Source: Eretmocerus hayati (Eukaryota; Arthropoda; Insecta; Hymenoptera; Aphelinidae). Taken from it: DNA of 64,000 nucleotides. Positions 39,601-49,857 of this stretch are shown piece by piece (position 1 is the stretch's first letter; the number at the start of each line of letters is the position of its first letter). The stretch lies in the NCBI GenBank assembly GCA_029851415.1, contig CM056743.1:21242905-21306904 (forward strand), written 5' to 3'. The position numbers were made by a program, and so were the translations under genes. Below the pieces are notes generated by a model. The model did not search any database, was not told the DNA's origin, and was given only the letters and a program-made list of their open reading frames with translations.

Positions 39601-42600
39601 ATCTAACAAAAATCAAATGGGCCCATGCTGTGAACAGCCAAGCACTCCTCATGAAAACGCTTAGCTCAAGTGAGTAAAATACTTTGATGTATATATGATT
39701 TGCAATTTTACTTAACTTTTCTTTGTTTAATACCCTCGCCTTTGTAGATTTTTTGTAAATTTTAAAATCCATGGCATGAGTAGGACAATCTCCAGAATGT
39801 ATTTTTCATCGTACTAATGAAGTAAATTTCGCTGTTTTCAGCGTTCTAAGTTTTATTGTTACAGAACTTTTTCTTATTTGCTACGGAAATTTTGTACATT
39901 ATTAACAACTATTATCCATGAAGTTGTAAGAATTTGGTATTCTAAATAGTAGAGTCACCTCTCTTAAGATACCCATTTTTATAAAACGAGAAAAACTGTC
40001 AGGTCACCACATTTTCTTTAGCATGTTAATCGCCATTGTTTTTTCTTCCTAAAATTCGCATGAACGGCAACGAGTCCACTTGCAGCTAAAACTTGGATCA
40101 TGTTATAAATTGTACCATGCAGTCATTGATCTCGAAAACTTGAAAAATAACGGATGTTCTTTGAAAAAGCAATTTCAAGACTGATTAGATTGCCTTTTAT
40201 CTTTGAACTGGTAACATTTTGATCCAGAAGAGAAAAGAATTCATTCATCTGTCCATACCATCGTCTATTAATTTCCTGTGCTAAAATCAGTTCACAGAAC
40301 GGTTAAAGTATTCTTATCTCAACAAGTTCAATGGTAGCTCTTTCTATTTGGATATCTGCCAAAAATTTGTCATCTTCGAATTCTCAAAGGGTTACTTTAA
40401 CGAATGACAATTAAACGATTCATAAGAAGTCTACTTTGACCGGATAAATTTGTTGCTTTTTATCGTATATACTTGGATATCAATCCGAGGCTCATTCTCA
40501 TGTTGTAAGCGATAACTGACTGGATTTTAGAACGCGTAACAGTTTAACCGCGCCCTAAAATTGCTGAATTATGATTTGGGTACAAGGTGATGCGTACGAT
40601 TATTTTGATAATGTAAAAAGGAATTGAATATTCACGTCGTTAACCTCGGCCATGGTCACGTCATACTTATGATCCTTTGAAATCGAGGCCTTGTTGTTTG
40701 AATATGCCAGACGTTGAACCTCATTTTGAACTACGTGTAATGAATTTTAACTGTTTGTCAAGGAAATCGAGCCCAAAAAGTTTGATAAGTTTGCGACATA
40801 AACTTATCTAGTGCCTCGACTTCTGCTACATCATTTCCGGCGAAAAATGAAAATACAAATTGTCGAAATATTTCTAGTTGTAGGAATGGATACTTCTTCA
40901 TGGTCAACAATGGATATGAAATTTTCACAGAAAATTGATGCCCACAACTCATCTATATTTGAATTTTTTACAGATGAAACCCACATGATCGAAGCTGATG
41001 TGAATATGGGAAAACTCATTGGTAGTGAGGAAATCATTCCAATCATGGCACATGATATAAACATGACGAGTGATTTATCTCTTAGAGAATTTATCATAAA
41101 AGTCGTTGCTAATAAGACGAAGGGCATCAAACTCGATTTCAAGACGGCGGAAGCTTACAAGAATGGAACGACTTTGATCAACACCGAATTCAAAAACGTG
41201 AGTCTTCTTATCGACAAGATTACTGATATCAAACCAGTCATTTTTTCTGGATGATTCTGAATGATTAAAACATGATGAACAGCAATTTTTTCAAACGAAG
41301 TGAACGTTTCCAATATATTCTTATTGAATGTTTTGAAATCCAGAGAGCGAGAATCATGTCATTAATGGAATTGATTCATTCATAGTTTCCGTGTATCTCT
41401 TCTACTGACATAAGTTGACAGAAAGTGTTTTGAAACCATTGATCGAAAATATATTGCATTTATTGAATCAACATGGCAAATCATAAAAAATCGAATTCTG
41501 ATGGTTTATTAGCATCTCTGTCTTCGTCAATATTTTTGACGGATTTAATTTCAATCTAGTAAAGGCCAGCAAATTTCTCCTTTATTATGAGAATTTAAAA
41601 ATTGAAGATTACCTTGAATTTGAACAAAGAATTCCAAACCCCCCAAAAATCTTGCCTAGAAAATAAAACTAATCCATTTTTCAATATTTTCTCGCAGTTA
41701 TCTATCCCAGTCTGGCTGAATGCAGATATCATCCCCGGACCCATCAATGCACACATTGCCAATGTTGATCCTCGAACCTTCTTTGAAGACGCCAAGAAAG
41801 TGCCGGAAGCACTTTTGTCTGTTGGCTGGACTACATCGTGAGTAACCTTTTTATGACGCTAAATGTATAGCGATGTGAGGAAAATGATTGAAGGGTCACT
41901 GAAACTGTCACTTCAGACTTCGGGAAATGGAACCTCTTTGTACCCATGATGCCAAGTTCTATTAGATCCATGATTTATTACGAAAGTGTACAGGTCCAAA
42001 ATATTCGGCCAATCTACTTGAATCTGCAAAAAAACTGTGATTGTTTTCATCATTTTACAGTATCAAAGAACAATTCATAGGTTGTTGGAACGTACATTGA
42101 CTTTGCATCAGGACATTTATAACCTCAGAGATTGTAAAGAACTTTACAATAGATTTGATTCATGGACACATAGTTGATTCTCACTTTTTTGTTAAATAAA
42201 TACCTCGTGTCATTTTTCATTCCATTTGAGATTCTTAATCTTCCACAATCTAATTTGTTGTGAAAATTCAGGGCGTTAACCTGGAAAACCTGGGAAAGAC
42301 CTGGAAAAAATTTTGGACATGAAAAACGGGCGTTTTAATCGCAAAAATCAGTAAATCTGGGGTTTTGTCGCAGTCCTAGAAAACCGTCTTCGTTCTTGAA
42401 GAAACTTAGTGAACTCGACTTTTGCGAAATCCACTTTCATTTATTTGTAATCAATGATGATTGATAGATCAAGCAGGTCACTCACGATATTTCGGCACTT
42501 GGGTTTCTTTCAGTAACCGAGTCTAATGTTGCAAATAACGTGCTGGATATTTAAACTATTATGGTATTCCAAATAAATGAAAATGGCTTCCGGTAGAGTC

Positions 42601-43885
42601 GAGTTGATTTAGTATTATTGTGCTTACACAGTATTTTATCATGTATTAAATGAAATTGCAATCGATATCTACCTGTGTGCTCATGTAGAATTTGATAATT
42701 TTCAGTTGTTGAAGAATTAGATTATCGTGATCGAGTCACACTAAAAAGAATTTCCGACTCTGCAAGAATGAATCTGCAAAAATGACTTTTGCGGACCTAG
42801 AAAACGTGAAAAAAATCTGGAAATCTGTGCCATATTTTCGCTAGACACCTTGCATATGAGGCTATAGAGACATTTCAATGAATACTTTTCTGGAAATGTA
42901 ACGATTATTAAATTTTTTTTGAAACGTCCAAGCCGTAGAAAAGCCACGAGCAAGGAAATTTTTGATACATTAACATTTCAATACGATAGAATCTCAAAAA
43001 TTACAGAACAGACTAGATAAGAAGTATAAAAGAAATTCAAATCTCAGTACGACTTTTTTTTCTATTGCACACATTTTCAAACCGACTTATTGTCCTGGTA
43101 TTTCAAGTGCAATTCAAAAAAACTCGTAAAACTAAGAATTTACCTCAATCTGAGCTTTCGGAAGAAAGCCCAAGCTTCAAGAGCAAAGACTGCATTTCCT
43201 TGACAAGCCGTCTGCTCTCTCTCTGACTAGTATCAAGCTGACCCGGTGTGGCTGCAGCAGCAGCATCCGGCCTATATAATACTTCGAGGGACGTGTCGCA
43301 TCGCGTAATTCAAAGCCGGATCAATAAGCGGGTGCATGCACCATGTATATAGGTATAACTCGCACATCTCGCGGTATTAGGGCACAGGTTGATAGACCTA
43401 TATATATGTACCAAATAGAAACATATTTCTACATCATGAAAAGTATATTTCTGACGATAAATTTTCTATTTAATTTTTCCAGTCTGGTCGATTCACCAAC
43501 AGCCAACGCAACAACAGCAAATTACACCCAAGTTCATCTGGATCAGATGAAAAAGACTCTCGACGATGCAAAACTAATGAACACATCGGTAACATTTGCA
43601 GTTAGGGCATGTTACGCTGCCAATACAATTGACGGACTTAAAAATCTGTTAACCCAAACATCGAATCACAGTTCAACTTTAACTATCTGGTCATCTCAAG
43701 GAGATAAGGTTAATGTTACAAATCTTAATAAGCTTATCAAAACAGTTGGAGTTGCAAAAATTTATGTTGATGTACCAGAAGATTTACGTAAACAACTTGA
43801 TTTAAATGGTTCTTCTGGATTTGGAGCATCTCTTGGACTTTTAATTGCATCGGCAATTTTAACCCTTCATCGATCTGTACTGTGA
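15374..43885 (+). CDS. FAM151/menorin-family secreted protein (whole gene, five coding exons)
   Basis: Coding exons join 15374-15431, 39550-39669, 40974-41197, 41698-41837 and 43483-43885. Phases match at every junction (1, 1, 0, 2) and all introns are GT-AG, giving about 314 residues. Residues 1-19 look like a signal peptide. The FAM151 domain follows with its usual blocks: KWAHAVNS (42-49), EAD (66-68), PIMAH (82-86), GIKLDFK (110-116), VWLNADI and LSVGWTT. Many N-glycosylation sequons fit an extracellular protein. The C-terminus ends in a small-residue SSGFGAS stretch and a hydrophobic tail, suggesting a GPI anchor or membrane segment. The family has a GDPD-like TIM-barrel fold, and nematode menorin (MNR-1) acts as a skin-derived cue for dendrite branching; the function here is unknown. 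The least certain part is exon 1, assigned by its signal peptide, start codon and phase across a 24-kb intron. Without it, translation could start at 39552. Confidence 0.8.
15432..22522 (+). other. Intron 1 of FAM151 gene, 5' part
   Basis: AT-rich, no exon seen. Contains a C14 run (18787-18800), TG/CA-rich stretches near 18855-18885 and 19755-19850, and an A28 run (21169-21196). Longer frames such as the minus-strand one at 15570-16154 look like chance products of AT-rich DNA. Confidence 0.45.
22523..22867. mobile_element. Small hAT-like MITE (CAGGGTGTCTA family)
   Basis: Starts CAGGGTTCCTAGC and ends with the complement of CAGGGTGTCTAGC. The interior has repeated CCTGGAAAA/AATCCTGG motifs. 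The flanks do not give a convincing 8-bp duplication (about half match), so it may be old. Similar ends occur at 39029-39387 and 42269-42852. Confidence 0.5.
24386..24427. repeat. (AT)n microsatellite
   Basis: About 21 uninterrupted AT units. Confidence 0.95.
24637..24678. repeat. (TG)n microsatellite
   Basis: About 21 TG units, 210 bp from the AT tract. Confidence 0.95.
25028..25370. repeat. Nested long inverted repeat
   Basis: An imperfect inverted pair of about 133 bp (25028-25160 and 25238-25370) shares TTCGATAC...CGGGTG ends and an internal TTTTTGGCCC block in opposite orientation. Each arm also has inverted ends of its own, and the spacer holds a third hairpin (CTGTGCGAGAAAGT at 25175-25188 against ACTTTCTCGCACAG at 25212-25225). 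Probably two abutting copies of a foldback element in opposite orientation. Confidence 0.7.
25371..30130 (+). other. Intron 1 of FAM151 gene, no features but one microsatellite
   Basis: No exon seen. A (TCG)n tract lies at 29661-29682. A weak retroelement-like frame near 26582-26812 was rejected. Confidence 0.4.
30133..30966. mobile_element. Tc1/mariner-like MITE with GTGTACCCAACTTG termini
   Basis: Ends read inward are AGGTAAGTGTACCCAACTTG and AGGTCAGTGTACCCAACTTG. TA dinucleotides flank both ends (30131-30132, 30967-30968). An inner copy of the GGGGGCAAGTTGGGTACAC motif lies near 30748-30766. The 103-residue frame inside has no recognised domain. Confidence 0.7.
30967..35814 (+). other. 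Intron 1 of FAM151 gene, no features but one microsatellite
   Basis: No exon seen. A (CT)n tract lies at 32007-32030. The rest is AT-rich unique-looking sequence. Confidence 0.4.
35815..36113. mobile_element. Foldback MITE, copy 1 of CAAGGG family
   Basis: Arms of about 125 bp (35815-35938 and 35987-36113) are near-perfect inverted copies sharing GTCTCGTACCACCTAGAATA and AGAGTAACTCCGTCAAATGG. The right end is CAAGGGGGACCCACGAAGTA next to a TA dinucleotide, suggesting a Tc1/mariner-type MITE. Confidence 0.8.
36285..37125. mobile_element. Diverged relative of the CAAGGG-family MITE
   Basis: The left end CAAGGGTACCACC follows TA. The right end read inward, CAAGGGAGC followed by CCGGGTCACCAATCCTCAC, resembles the right arm of the neighbouring MITE. 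An internal inverted pair (about 36337-36407 and 36489-36563) shares GGTGAGAAAT and CCATGG-containing blocks. Ends less certain than for the neighbour. Confidence 0.5.
37603..38578. mobile_element. Non-autonomous element with CCCGA(G/C)TAGAAAT termini
   Basis: A 976-bp element. Ends read inward are CCCGAGTAGAAAT and CCCGACTAGAAAT, flanked by TG on both sides. Both subterminal regions contain repeated TTAGGGC/CCCTAAC motifs and an inverted pair GGGCATGCGACGCTTAG (near 37688 and 38471). The termini resemble the 10-kb element at 51765 (CCCGTGTAAAAAT), and both have possible 2-bp duplications, so it may be a non-autonomous member of the same group. No transposase frame. Confidence 0.7.
38579..39028 (+). 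other. Intron 1 of FAM151 gene, nothing seen
   Basis: No exon or repeat recognised. Confidence 0.4.
39029..39387. mobile_element. hAT-like MITE (CAGGGTGTCTA family), degenerate
   Basis: The left end AAAGGTGTCTACAG and right end read inward CAGGGTAGCTACAG match the termini at 22523 and 42269. No 8-bp duplication seen. Confidence 0.4.
39550..39669 (+). CDS. FAM151 gene, coding exon 2
   Basis: Acceptor CATTACAG precedes it and donor A|GTGAGT follows. It encodes the domain start, with DFFPSVKSNLTKIKWAHAVN, the N-terminal FAM151 signature. It contains ATG codons (39552, 39558) that an annotation lacking exon 1 would choose as the start. Confidence 0.9.
40974..41197 (+). CDS. FAM151 gene, coding exon 3
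   Basis: Acceptor TTTTTTACAG, donor AAC|GTGAGT. It encodes EADVNMGKL, PIMAHDI and GIKLDFK, the central conserved blocks. The open frame extends upstream into the intron, but conservation begins at the acceptor. Confidence 0.9.
41698..41837 (+). CDS. FAM151 gene, coding exon 4
   Basis: Acceptor TTTTCTCGCAG, donor TC|GTGAGT. It encodes IPVWLNADIIPGP and ALLSVGWTT, strongly typical of FAM151 proteins. Confidence 0.9.
42269..42852. mobile_element. hAT-like MITE (CAGGGTGTCTA family) in FAM151 intron 4
   Basis: The left end CAGGGCGTTAACCTGG and right end read inward CAAGGTGTCTAGCG match the family pattern. CCTGGAAAA-type repeats lie inside both ends. No convincing target duplication. Confidence 0.45.
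43483..43885 (+). CDS. FAM151 gene, coding exon 5 (terminal)
   Basis: Acceptor TTAATTTTTCCAG splits a serine codon with exon 4. It encodes the C-terminal part of the domain, including TFAVRACYAA and TLTIWSSQGDKVNV, several sequons, and a terminal hydrophobic segment (GASLGLLIASAILTL). The stop is TGA at 43883-43885. Confidence 0.9.
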
Positions 43886-45869
43886 GTGATCTGAAGATAC
43901 TGACCTTTAATAAAATAATTATGATGACGTCATCGGCTCTGTGATAGCGAGGCGGAAATTTTTGCGTCTCGTCATTTCGGGATGATGTTTTTTTTTTGTT
44001 GTTGTTGTAAAGGGCTTTTTGATTGTGTAAAAAAAGAATGTATATTTGAGAATGATAGAATCGTCGACGATTCTATATATGGCGAGACGCATTTCCTTGA
44101 TCGCGGTGCACGAATTTAAGAAGAGAAAAAGTGAATGATGATGATTGAGTCTCATGCTTTGCCGAAAAATATATGCAAAGGAATTATGATGATGAGATTG
44201 AACAATTACAGGTGTTTTGTCGATTTTGTGATTGAGCTTTCCATTATTAATCGTTCAATTTTCACAAATTCGTATGAATAAAAAAAAAATTCATGGTTTC
44301 GAGAGATAAAATTATAATGGTAGATTCACAATAGGATTTGCGCTTCTAATAAGCATTTAATGAATCAATGTTGATGAGGAGAATGAAGCTTAGCTTAGCT
44401 TCGTTTTATGTGCGACATTTATGAGATAATATTATGATTGATATCTTGAATGAAGTATTTGTTTCACTTTGCATTATCATGTATGTCTATAAAATATATT
44501 GTATAAGTTGTATTCTTCGAATTTTTAATGTTCTCGTAACGTCGTAACGACGTCGGTAAATTGAAATTTAAAATAACGTTTTGTCTAATGTAGCTGATAA
44601 TGAGTACTGGAAAAGAAAGGAATTACAAAAGGAAAAAAAATTATCCAAAGAAGTTTCAAGAATAATATTGTTATATGCAAGACATTGATGTTTTTAGTAT
44701 GTTCAACAGCGAAGTATGTGAACTGAAAGTAAGCAACTTCTGTTGTTTGTGAACGTTCAAATTAGGATTGTCCTTCTTTTTATCCCTTGGACATGTATTA
44801 AAGTAGTCTTCTTCTATAAAATAATAAATAGTGTTCAATATTTTTAGATAAGAGCGTCGACGATAGTTAGAAATTAAGTAGATCCTTAACATGCGCCAGG
44901 CTATTACACGGCCACTCTGTTGAAAATACACTGTCCATACCTTTGATAATGAAGAAGTAAGATACCCATCATACACATACACATTCATAATATTTTGTCA
45001 TCGTCTCTTATTTTTATGTAAGATGATTTTTCAGAAATAAAGAAGATCAACACGGATACTGTAACTATTATTGCTTCCCTATACTGAACTTTCTCATTCG
45101 AATGCTTCGAGATGCGATCAGCACTTCATAATGGAAAAACTTTGATTTCATAATCAGTTTGAAGATCTGAGATATTGTATCACAAATGGATGTTTGATTT
45201 GCGCGAAATGAAGAAAACTGATTTGACACGACTGTTTACATCAATCTTATCATGCGTTACTTACAAAAGCGATTTTTTATATTTTCTAGACGCGATCCAA
45301 AGAATATGTGAATTATTGAAAAAATCTTCATCAAAAATCTATTCTAGCGGGTTAAATGGCCTAATCATCTTCCGTTTCACACTAAGGAGAGTACATTTGT
45401 GAATAGGGTGATATATGTCGATGCCGATCATGTTTGAGCGAATCTGTATCTGTATGCCTTCAAGATCAATTATTTATTTTCTATCAATTTTAAAATCAAT
45501 TCACATCATGTCAAAAAAAATCACGATCTGGCTTGGACAACAAGCTGAAAGATTCTTGCTATTAACCAACTTATGTATATTATAGAAGGAGGCTTATCAT
45601 TTCAATTGAGGTGGAGAATTTTTTTACATTTGAAATGAATGAGTAGTTTAAAACAGATGAACGATGGTTTCTGAATGAAAACATCCGTAGGCAAACACTG
45701 GGGGGGGGGGGGGGGGGGGTCGCATATAGTCTCAGTTTCAGATAGACAATTTTGATGAAATCACCCTTAAGATGTTTCAGAAGATTTCATAAAATCTTTT
45801 CAAAAACTCCCGAAGCATTTGTACGTGAGACTATTCCTACTTTTGCATTACCACTTCCTGTTACAATTC
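43886..45869. other. FAM151 3' flank, no further gene seen
   Basis: AT-rich. A G20 run lies at 45700-45719, a known hard spot for sequencing. No exon recognised. Confidence 0.45.
43909..43914 (+). promoter_or_regulatory. Candidate polyadenylation signal of FAM151 gene
   Basis: AATAAA lies 23 bp after the stop codon. An alternative lies near 44277-44282, which would give a 3' UTR of about 400 bp. Confidence 0.45.
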
Positions 45870-46931
45870 CAGGGCCGGACTGGCCATAGTGGAATTTGGG
45901 AGATTTCCCCCTGCCCCCCCCTTTTCGGTGGGCGCCCGGGCCCCCACCTTAATCGATCGCAAAAAATTACCTAGTTTAAATTTTTCGCGTTTCTTGTCTA
46001 CGTTATCCAGGCATGCAGCTCATAAAAACCGAGGAACTGCACTCACAGTCATCATCCCTATATTCTAGTCATAACGAGATACAAACGTGATAATGAACTA
46101 GGAACGTTAAAACTCGTTTTCCCCCTTCTCATAGTCAATTTTTTGCAGATTTCACTCTCGTAGACACAAGACAAATCAATGAAATCGAATCGATAAACTT
46201 GAAAGCTCCAGCACTCCTGAGCTTGTGCGAGAATTTACGTATTTCTGATTCTCATATTAGAGCAGAGGATATGAAGAGCGAGTTGAAAAATCTATCAGTA
46301 GGATAACGTAAATGGAGAAATGTCTAATGCATTAGCAAAGCACGAGTTTTGTGAAAATAGCACAATTTATTGCTACAGGTTGTTTGTTCAATATTCTCTG
46401 TTGGAACTAGCGCATTTCCCAGCCTTGGTTTGGCCTATCAAAATGTTTTGACACTGTCTTCCGAAAAGCTGCTTGTGAAAGATCATTTAGCATCTCCAAA
46501 ATCATCAAGAATCAGTTGAGAAACAGTATCACTAATGATCACCCGCTCAGAAATCGGAAATATTGGCGACATGCCGCTGACCTATCGCCAATAGCAATTT
46601 GCAGTAGGTCGTCGACATGTCACCAATATTCTTGATTTCTACGCGGGCATGCACCTAGAAGCCTTCTGGCTGATAAACTCAGAAAATAGATCTATTGATA
46701 AAAATTGAATACAGACGTAACTAATCTACTGTGTGAATCTGGCAAAGTGTTTCGATCAATGTTCTTCCCCTAAGGATCTGCAAATATGATCGAATTTATA
46801 ATCAAGTGTTTGTCGTTGATAACACCGTTGGCTTGACTATATTATTAATCGACCTTTTATTTATTTTTTTTGCTCCTCAGAAAAAGCCCCCGTGAGGTCC
46901 CAGGCCCTTTTGTGATCCCAGTCCGACCCTG
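45870..46931. mobile_element. hAT transposon, internally decayed
   Basis: Ends CAGGGCCGGACTGG and, read inward from the right, CAGGGTCGGACTGG. A perfect 8-bp target duplication TACAATTC flanks it (45862-45869 and 46932-46939), diagnostic of hAT. The 1062-bp element keeps a fragment of the transposase C-terminus, so it derives from an autonomous copy by deletion and decay. Confidence 0.9.
46447..46542 (+). pseudogene. hAT transposase dimerisation-domain remnant
   Basis: The frame at 46447-46542 reads AACERSFSISKIIKNQLRNS, matching the conserved hAT C-terminal dimerisation motif (typically ...A(S/A)CERSFS..L..IK..LR). Just upstream in another frame lies LLELAHFPALVWPIKMF, which looks like the preceding part of the same domain, so a frameshift has broken the gene. 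No upstream catalytic domain was found. Confidence 0.8.
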
Positions 46932-46939
46932 TACAATTC

Positions 46940-47473
46940 ACACATACCATTGGTATTTAACATTACGAAACATTACAGGAACGGGAAAGTTGATCAGCGA
47001 CCTCTTATTTATGAAAATTTCTGGAAGTCTGGAAGTATGATCTCATTCAGCCCCTCCCCGATAAGGGACACACCTTTTGTGTTCATTATATGTAGTCCAG
47101 ATATAAAATATGGTCGGAATGAAATCACGGTTTATGGAATTTCAGAAAATTTAAGACTAGTATTTGAAAAGTAACATGGGAATAACGGTGAGCCATAAAA
47201 AGGATCTCGTTTGCCAAGAACAAGATTTCTACCTTGCCGGCTGTGCTAAGAAGTAAAGGAGAAGGAGCGGGAGTATTTTAATCGTGACTCGATACGATCG
47301 GCATCTACACCTAATACAATGACATTTAGTACGCATTCCCCTCTACATCTTTTAGACAATGCAATTTTTTGCAATTATTTTCTAAAAAGTAAGCCTGTAG
47401 GAACATACTCTGGAAACTCTGCGAAATAGTCGAGAAGAAGCTCTTTATATCTTCAAATAATTCTCCAGTAAAT
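46940..47473. other. No gene seen
   Basis: Unique-looking sequence between the hAT element and the 5S gene. Confidence 0.4.
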
Positions 47474-47592
47474 GTCAACGCTCATACCATGTTGAAAGCA
47501 CCGGTTCTCGTCCGATCACCGAAGTTAAGCAACATTGGGCGCGGTTAGTACTTGGATGGGTGACCGCTTGGGAACCCCGCGTGCTGTTGACT
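47474..47592 (+). rRNA. 5S ribosomal RNA
   Basis: About 119 nt, typical of animal 5S rRNA. The internal control region blocks AAGTTAAGCAAC and GGTTAGTACTTGGATGGGTG are intact. The terminal stem pairs perfectly (GTCAAC with GTTGAC). Compared with the usual animal GCCAAC/GTTGGC stem, both strands have changed in a compensatory way, supporting a structure under selection rather than a pseudogene. A T5 pol III terminator follows at 47592-47596. Only one copy lies in the window, so it is dispersed or at the edge of a cluster. Confidence 0.93.
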
Positions 47593-47596
47593 TTTT
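47592..47596 (+). terminator. RNA polymerase III T-run terminator of 5S gene
   Basis: Five T residues directly at the 3' end of the 5S gene. Confidence 0.8.
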
Positions 47597-47695
47597 GCAT
47601 TGTTTTTGCTTACAATCTTGTCAATTCATGGGATATGTTAATATGACAGTATTATAGCTCAACGAATTTATTGATAGCGTGAGAAAATTATTTAT

Positions 47696-47984
47696 GAAAC
47701 TATATAGATTCGCTGAGAGTATTTGGAGCTTTGATTTTACCCTCTTCCTCGAAATGTTTTAGTATACATTGAGGAAAGACACTTATTCAATGCTTCGCCA
47801 TAATATGACAGGGAAACGTTGGGAAAATCTGACAAAATTCGAAACTATATAGATTCGCTGAGAGTATTTGGAGCTTTGATTTTACCCTCTTCCTCGAAAT
47901 GTTTTAGTATCCATTGAGGAAAGACACTTATTCAATGCTTCGCCATAATATGACAGGGAAACGTTGGGAAAATCTGACAAAATC
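47696..47984. repeat. Tandem duplication, 145-bp unit
   Basis: Copies start at 47696 and 47841 and differ by about one substitution (TACATTGAGG versus TCCATTGAGG) and a 1-bp end difference, so the duplication is recent. Confidence 0.95.
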
Positions 47985-49850
47985 GAAGAATTTTGTCCAA
48001 AACTAAAGAATATATCCCAGGATTTTCTCCTGAAGAGATTCATTTTTTTGGGAATGAAGATAGAAATTGTATATTAAACTTCACGATTTCAATGTTTTTC
48101 ACAATTTTCTTATTATTGTAACGTCAGAATGCGTTTCATGGTGTGTTTTGAGGCTGGCTCGAAACTCAGGGTAGTTATGACTAATTATTGGTCAAATATT
48201 ACGAATATTTGAGCAAAACATTATCAGCTACTGAGCCATATGAAACTGGAAGCTTGACATGTCTACTATACAACATTCTTCTCTCAATTGAAACTCATCG
48301 TGGAGTGATGATTAAAATCCTCGAAAACCCCAGACTATTCATACTCAAGCCTTGATACCAGGGTAATCTTTTTTGTTGGAAATAACACGAGATTCGGAAT
48401 CGCATATTTTCGGGATAAAAAAAATAATAAAAAGACAGTATCCTGGTGCATCATCCGAATTCTACGTGCAACACGTAAGCTCATCGTATAAATCGGCTGG
48501 AGCAAACCTTGAATGAATCACGATGTTTAATCGCCAAAAATGAATGAGCCTGGGATGTGTCTGATACAACATAGTAGGAAAAAAAAATATCTAAACAACC
48601 ATGAATGAGACGATGACTCGATTCGTCATGAGTTAAAGCATGAGAATCCTGGGGTGGCTGCGGTAGTTTTGAATCAATCCGGTTCTCATTGTTCGACAGT
48701 GACGTGTACCACAAATCCTTCACAAGATCAAAACGCGAAGATACACGAAAGAGTTGAGGGAAGGAACGCCCCAATTGATTACGGAATGACGATTGGCAAA
48801 AAACTGCGATCGCCACCCATGCGGTCATCGCTGGCACTGGAAGGCGTCTGATTATTAGATATTTCTTTCGTCAGCTCTTCTTTAAGTCTTTTCAATCTCC
48901 TTTCACACTTCTCAATCTGTTTTATTAGCCAATTCCAGTGGAGACTATCAGATACGAGATCTCTACCCAACTCGTTTTAGCATTTTGTTAGATGCAAATC
49001 TTGGATCATAATATCTAATGTGGTAAAATGCAGTTACGGTGACTGGGTTCTGAACCGGAATCTAGTGGCCCAAAATAACTGATGAGGAGGTGGTCCTGGT
49101 CGAATACGTAACACTCGGATTCAAGCTATGGTGGAAAAATAAGAATGGGCCCACTTCATTCATCCAACATGATCGTTGGCAAGAAGTTGCATTTTAGATT
49201 GTTCCAGAAACTCCTAAATTTCCTTATCTTGGTCTCTTGAATACTTTTAGCTGGCTTCAAATTCATTTACTTTTCGACACTCTACCTTATCAGAGTGTTA
49301 AAATCCACTGCACGTGCATTACACGGGCGTGTATTACACGTAAATTCGTGCATCCGTGCATCGAGCTTTTTCCTTCGGAGGGTTAGGTCGTCTGCGTGTT
49401 TACTTTTTGGAAATCGAGTTCTTCCGAGATAAAAACGAATAACCCCAAGATAAATGACAAGTGAGAAATTTGCGTAACTGTCTCTAGTAATCCAACATGA
49501 TCAAGATTGGAGGTCTGAGTGATAAACAATCTTTTAAAATTGTGAGCAGTAAACACGTGAACACTTGTTTGCTCCGGATAATATAATCTGACTGGTCACT
49601 AATTGGAAATTGACCTTTCAAGGATGAAAATCAAACATCTCAGCATATTGACAGACATATGCATGGGGCTAATTTATCGACCTTCGTTCACCAACATTGT
49701 GCCAATCAACTGGAAAGGGAAGCTTTGTGAAGCTTTCGGTGTCTTATTCTTTCATGGAAATTAGTTTATTTTAGGAAATTAGTCGCTCTAGCATACCTAC
49801 CAGCTCTCTACAACGAATCTTTGCACTGGGTCCATGTTCGATCCAGACCT
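47985..49850. other. No convincing gene
   Basis: Minus-strand frames at 48481-48970 were considered (one has a charged, coiled-coil-like stretch) but have no recognised domain or splice support. Confidence 0.4.
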
Positions 49851-49857
49851 CCATCCA

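Noticed and set aside
48481..48970. Minus-strand frames including a coiled-coil-like stretch
   Set aside because: A charged helix-like stretch alone is not enough; no domain, no clear splice sites, possible pseudogene fragment.
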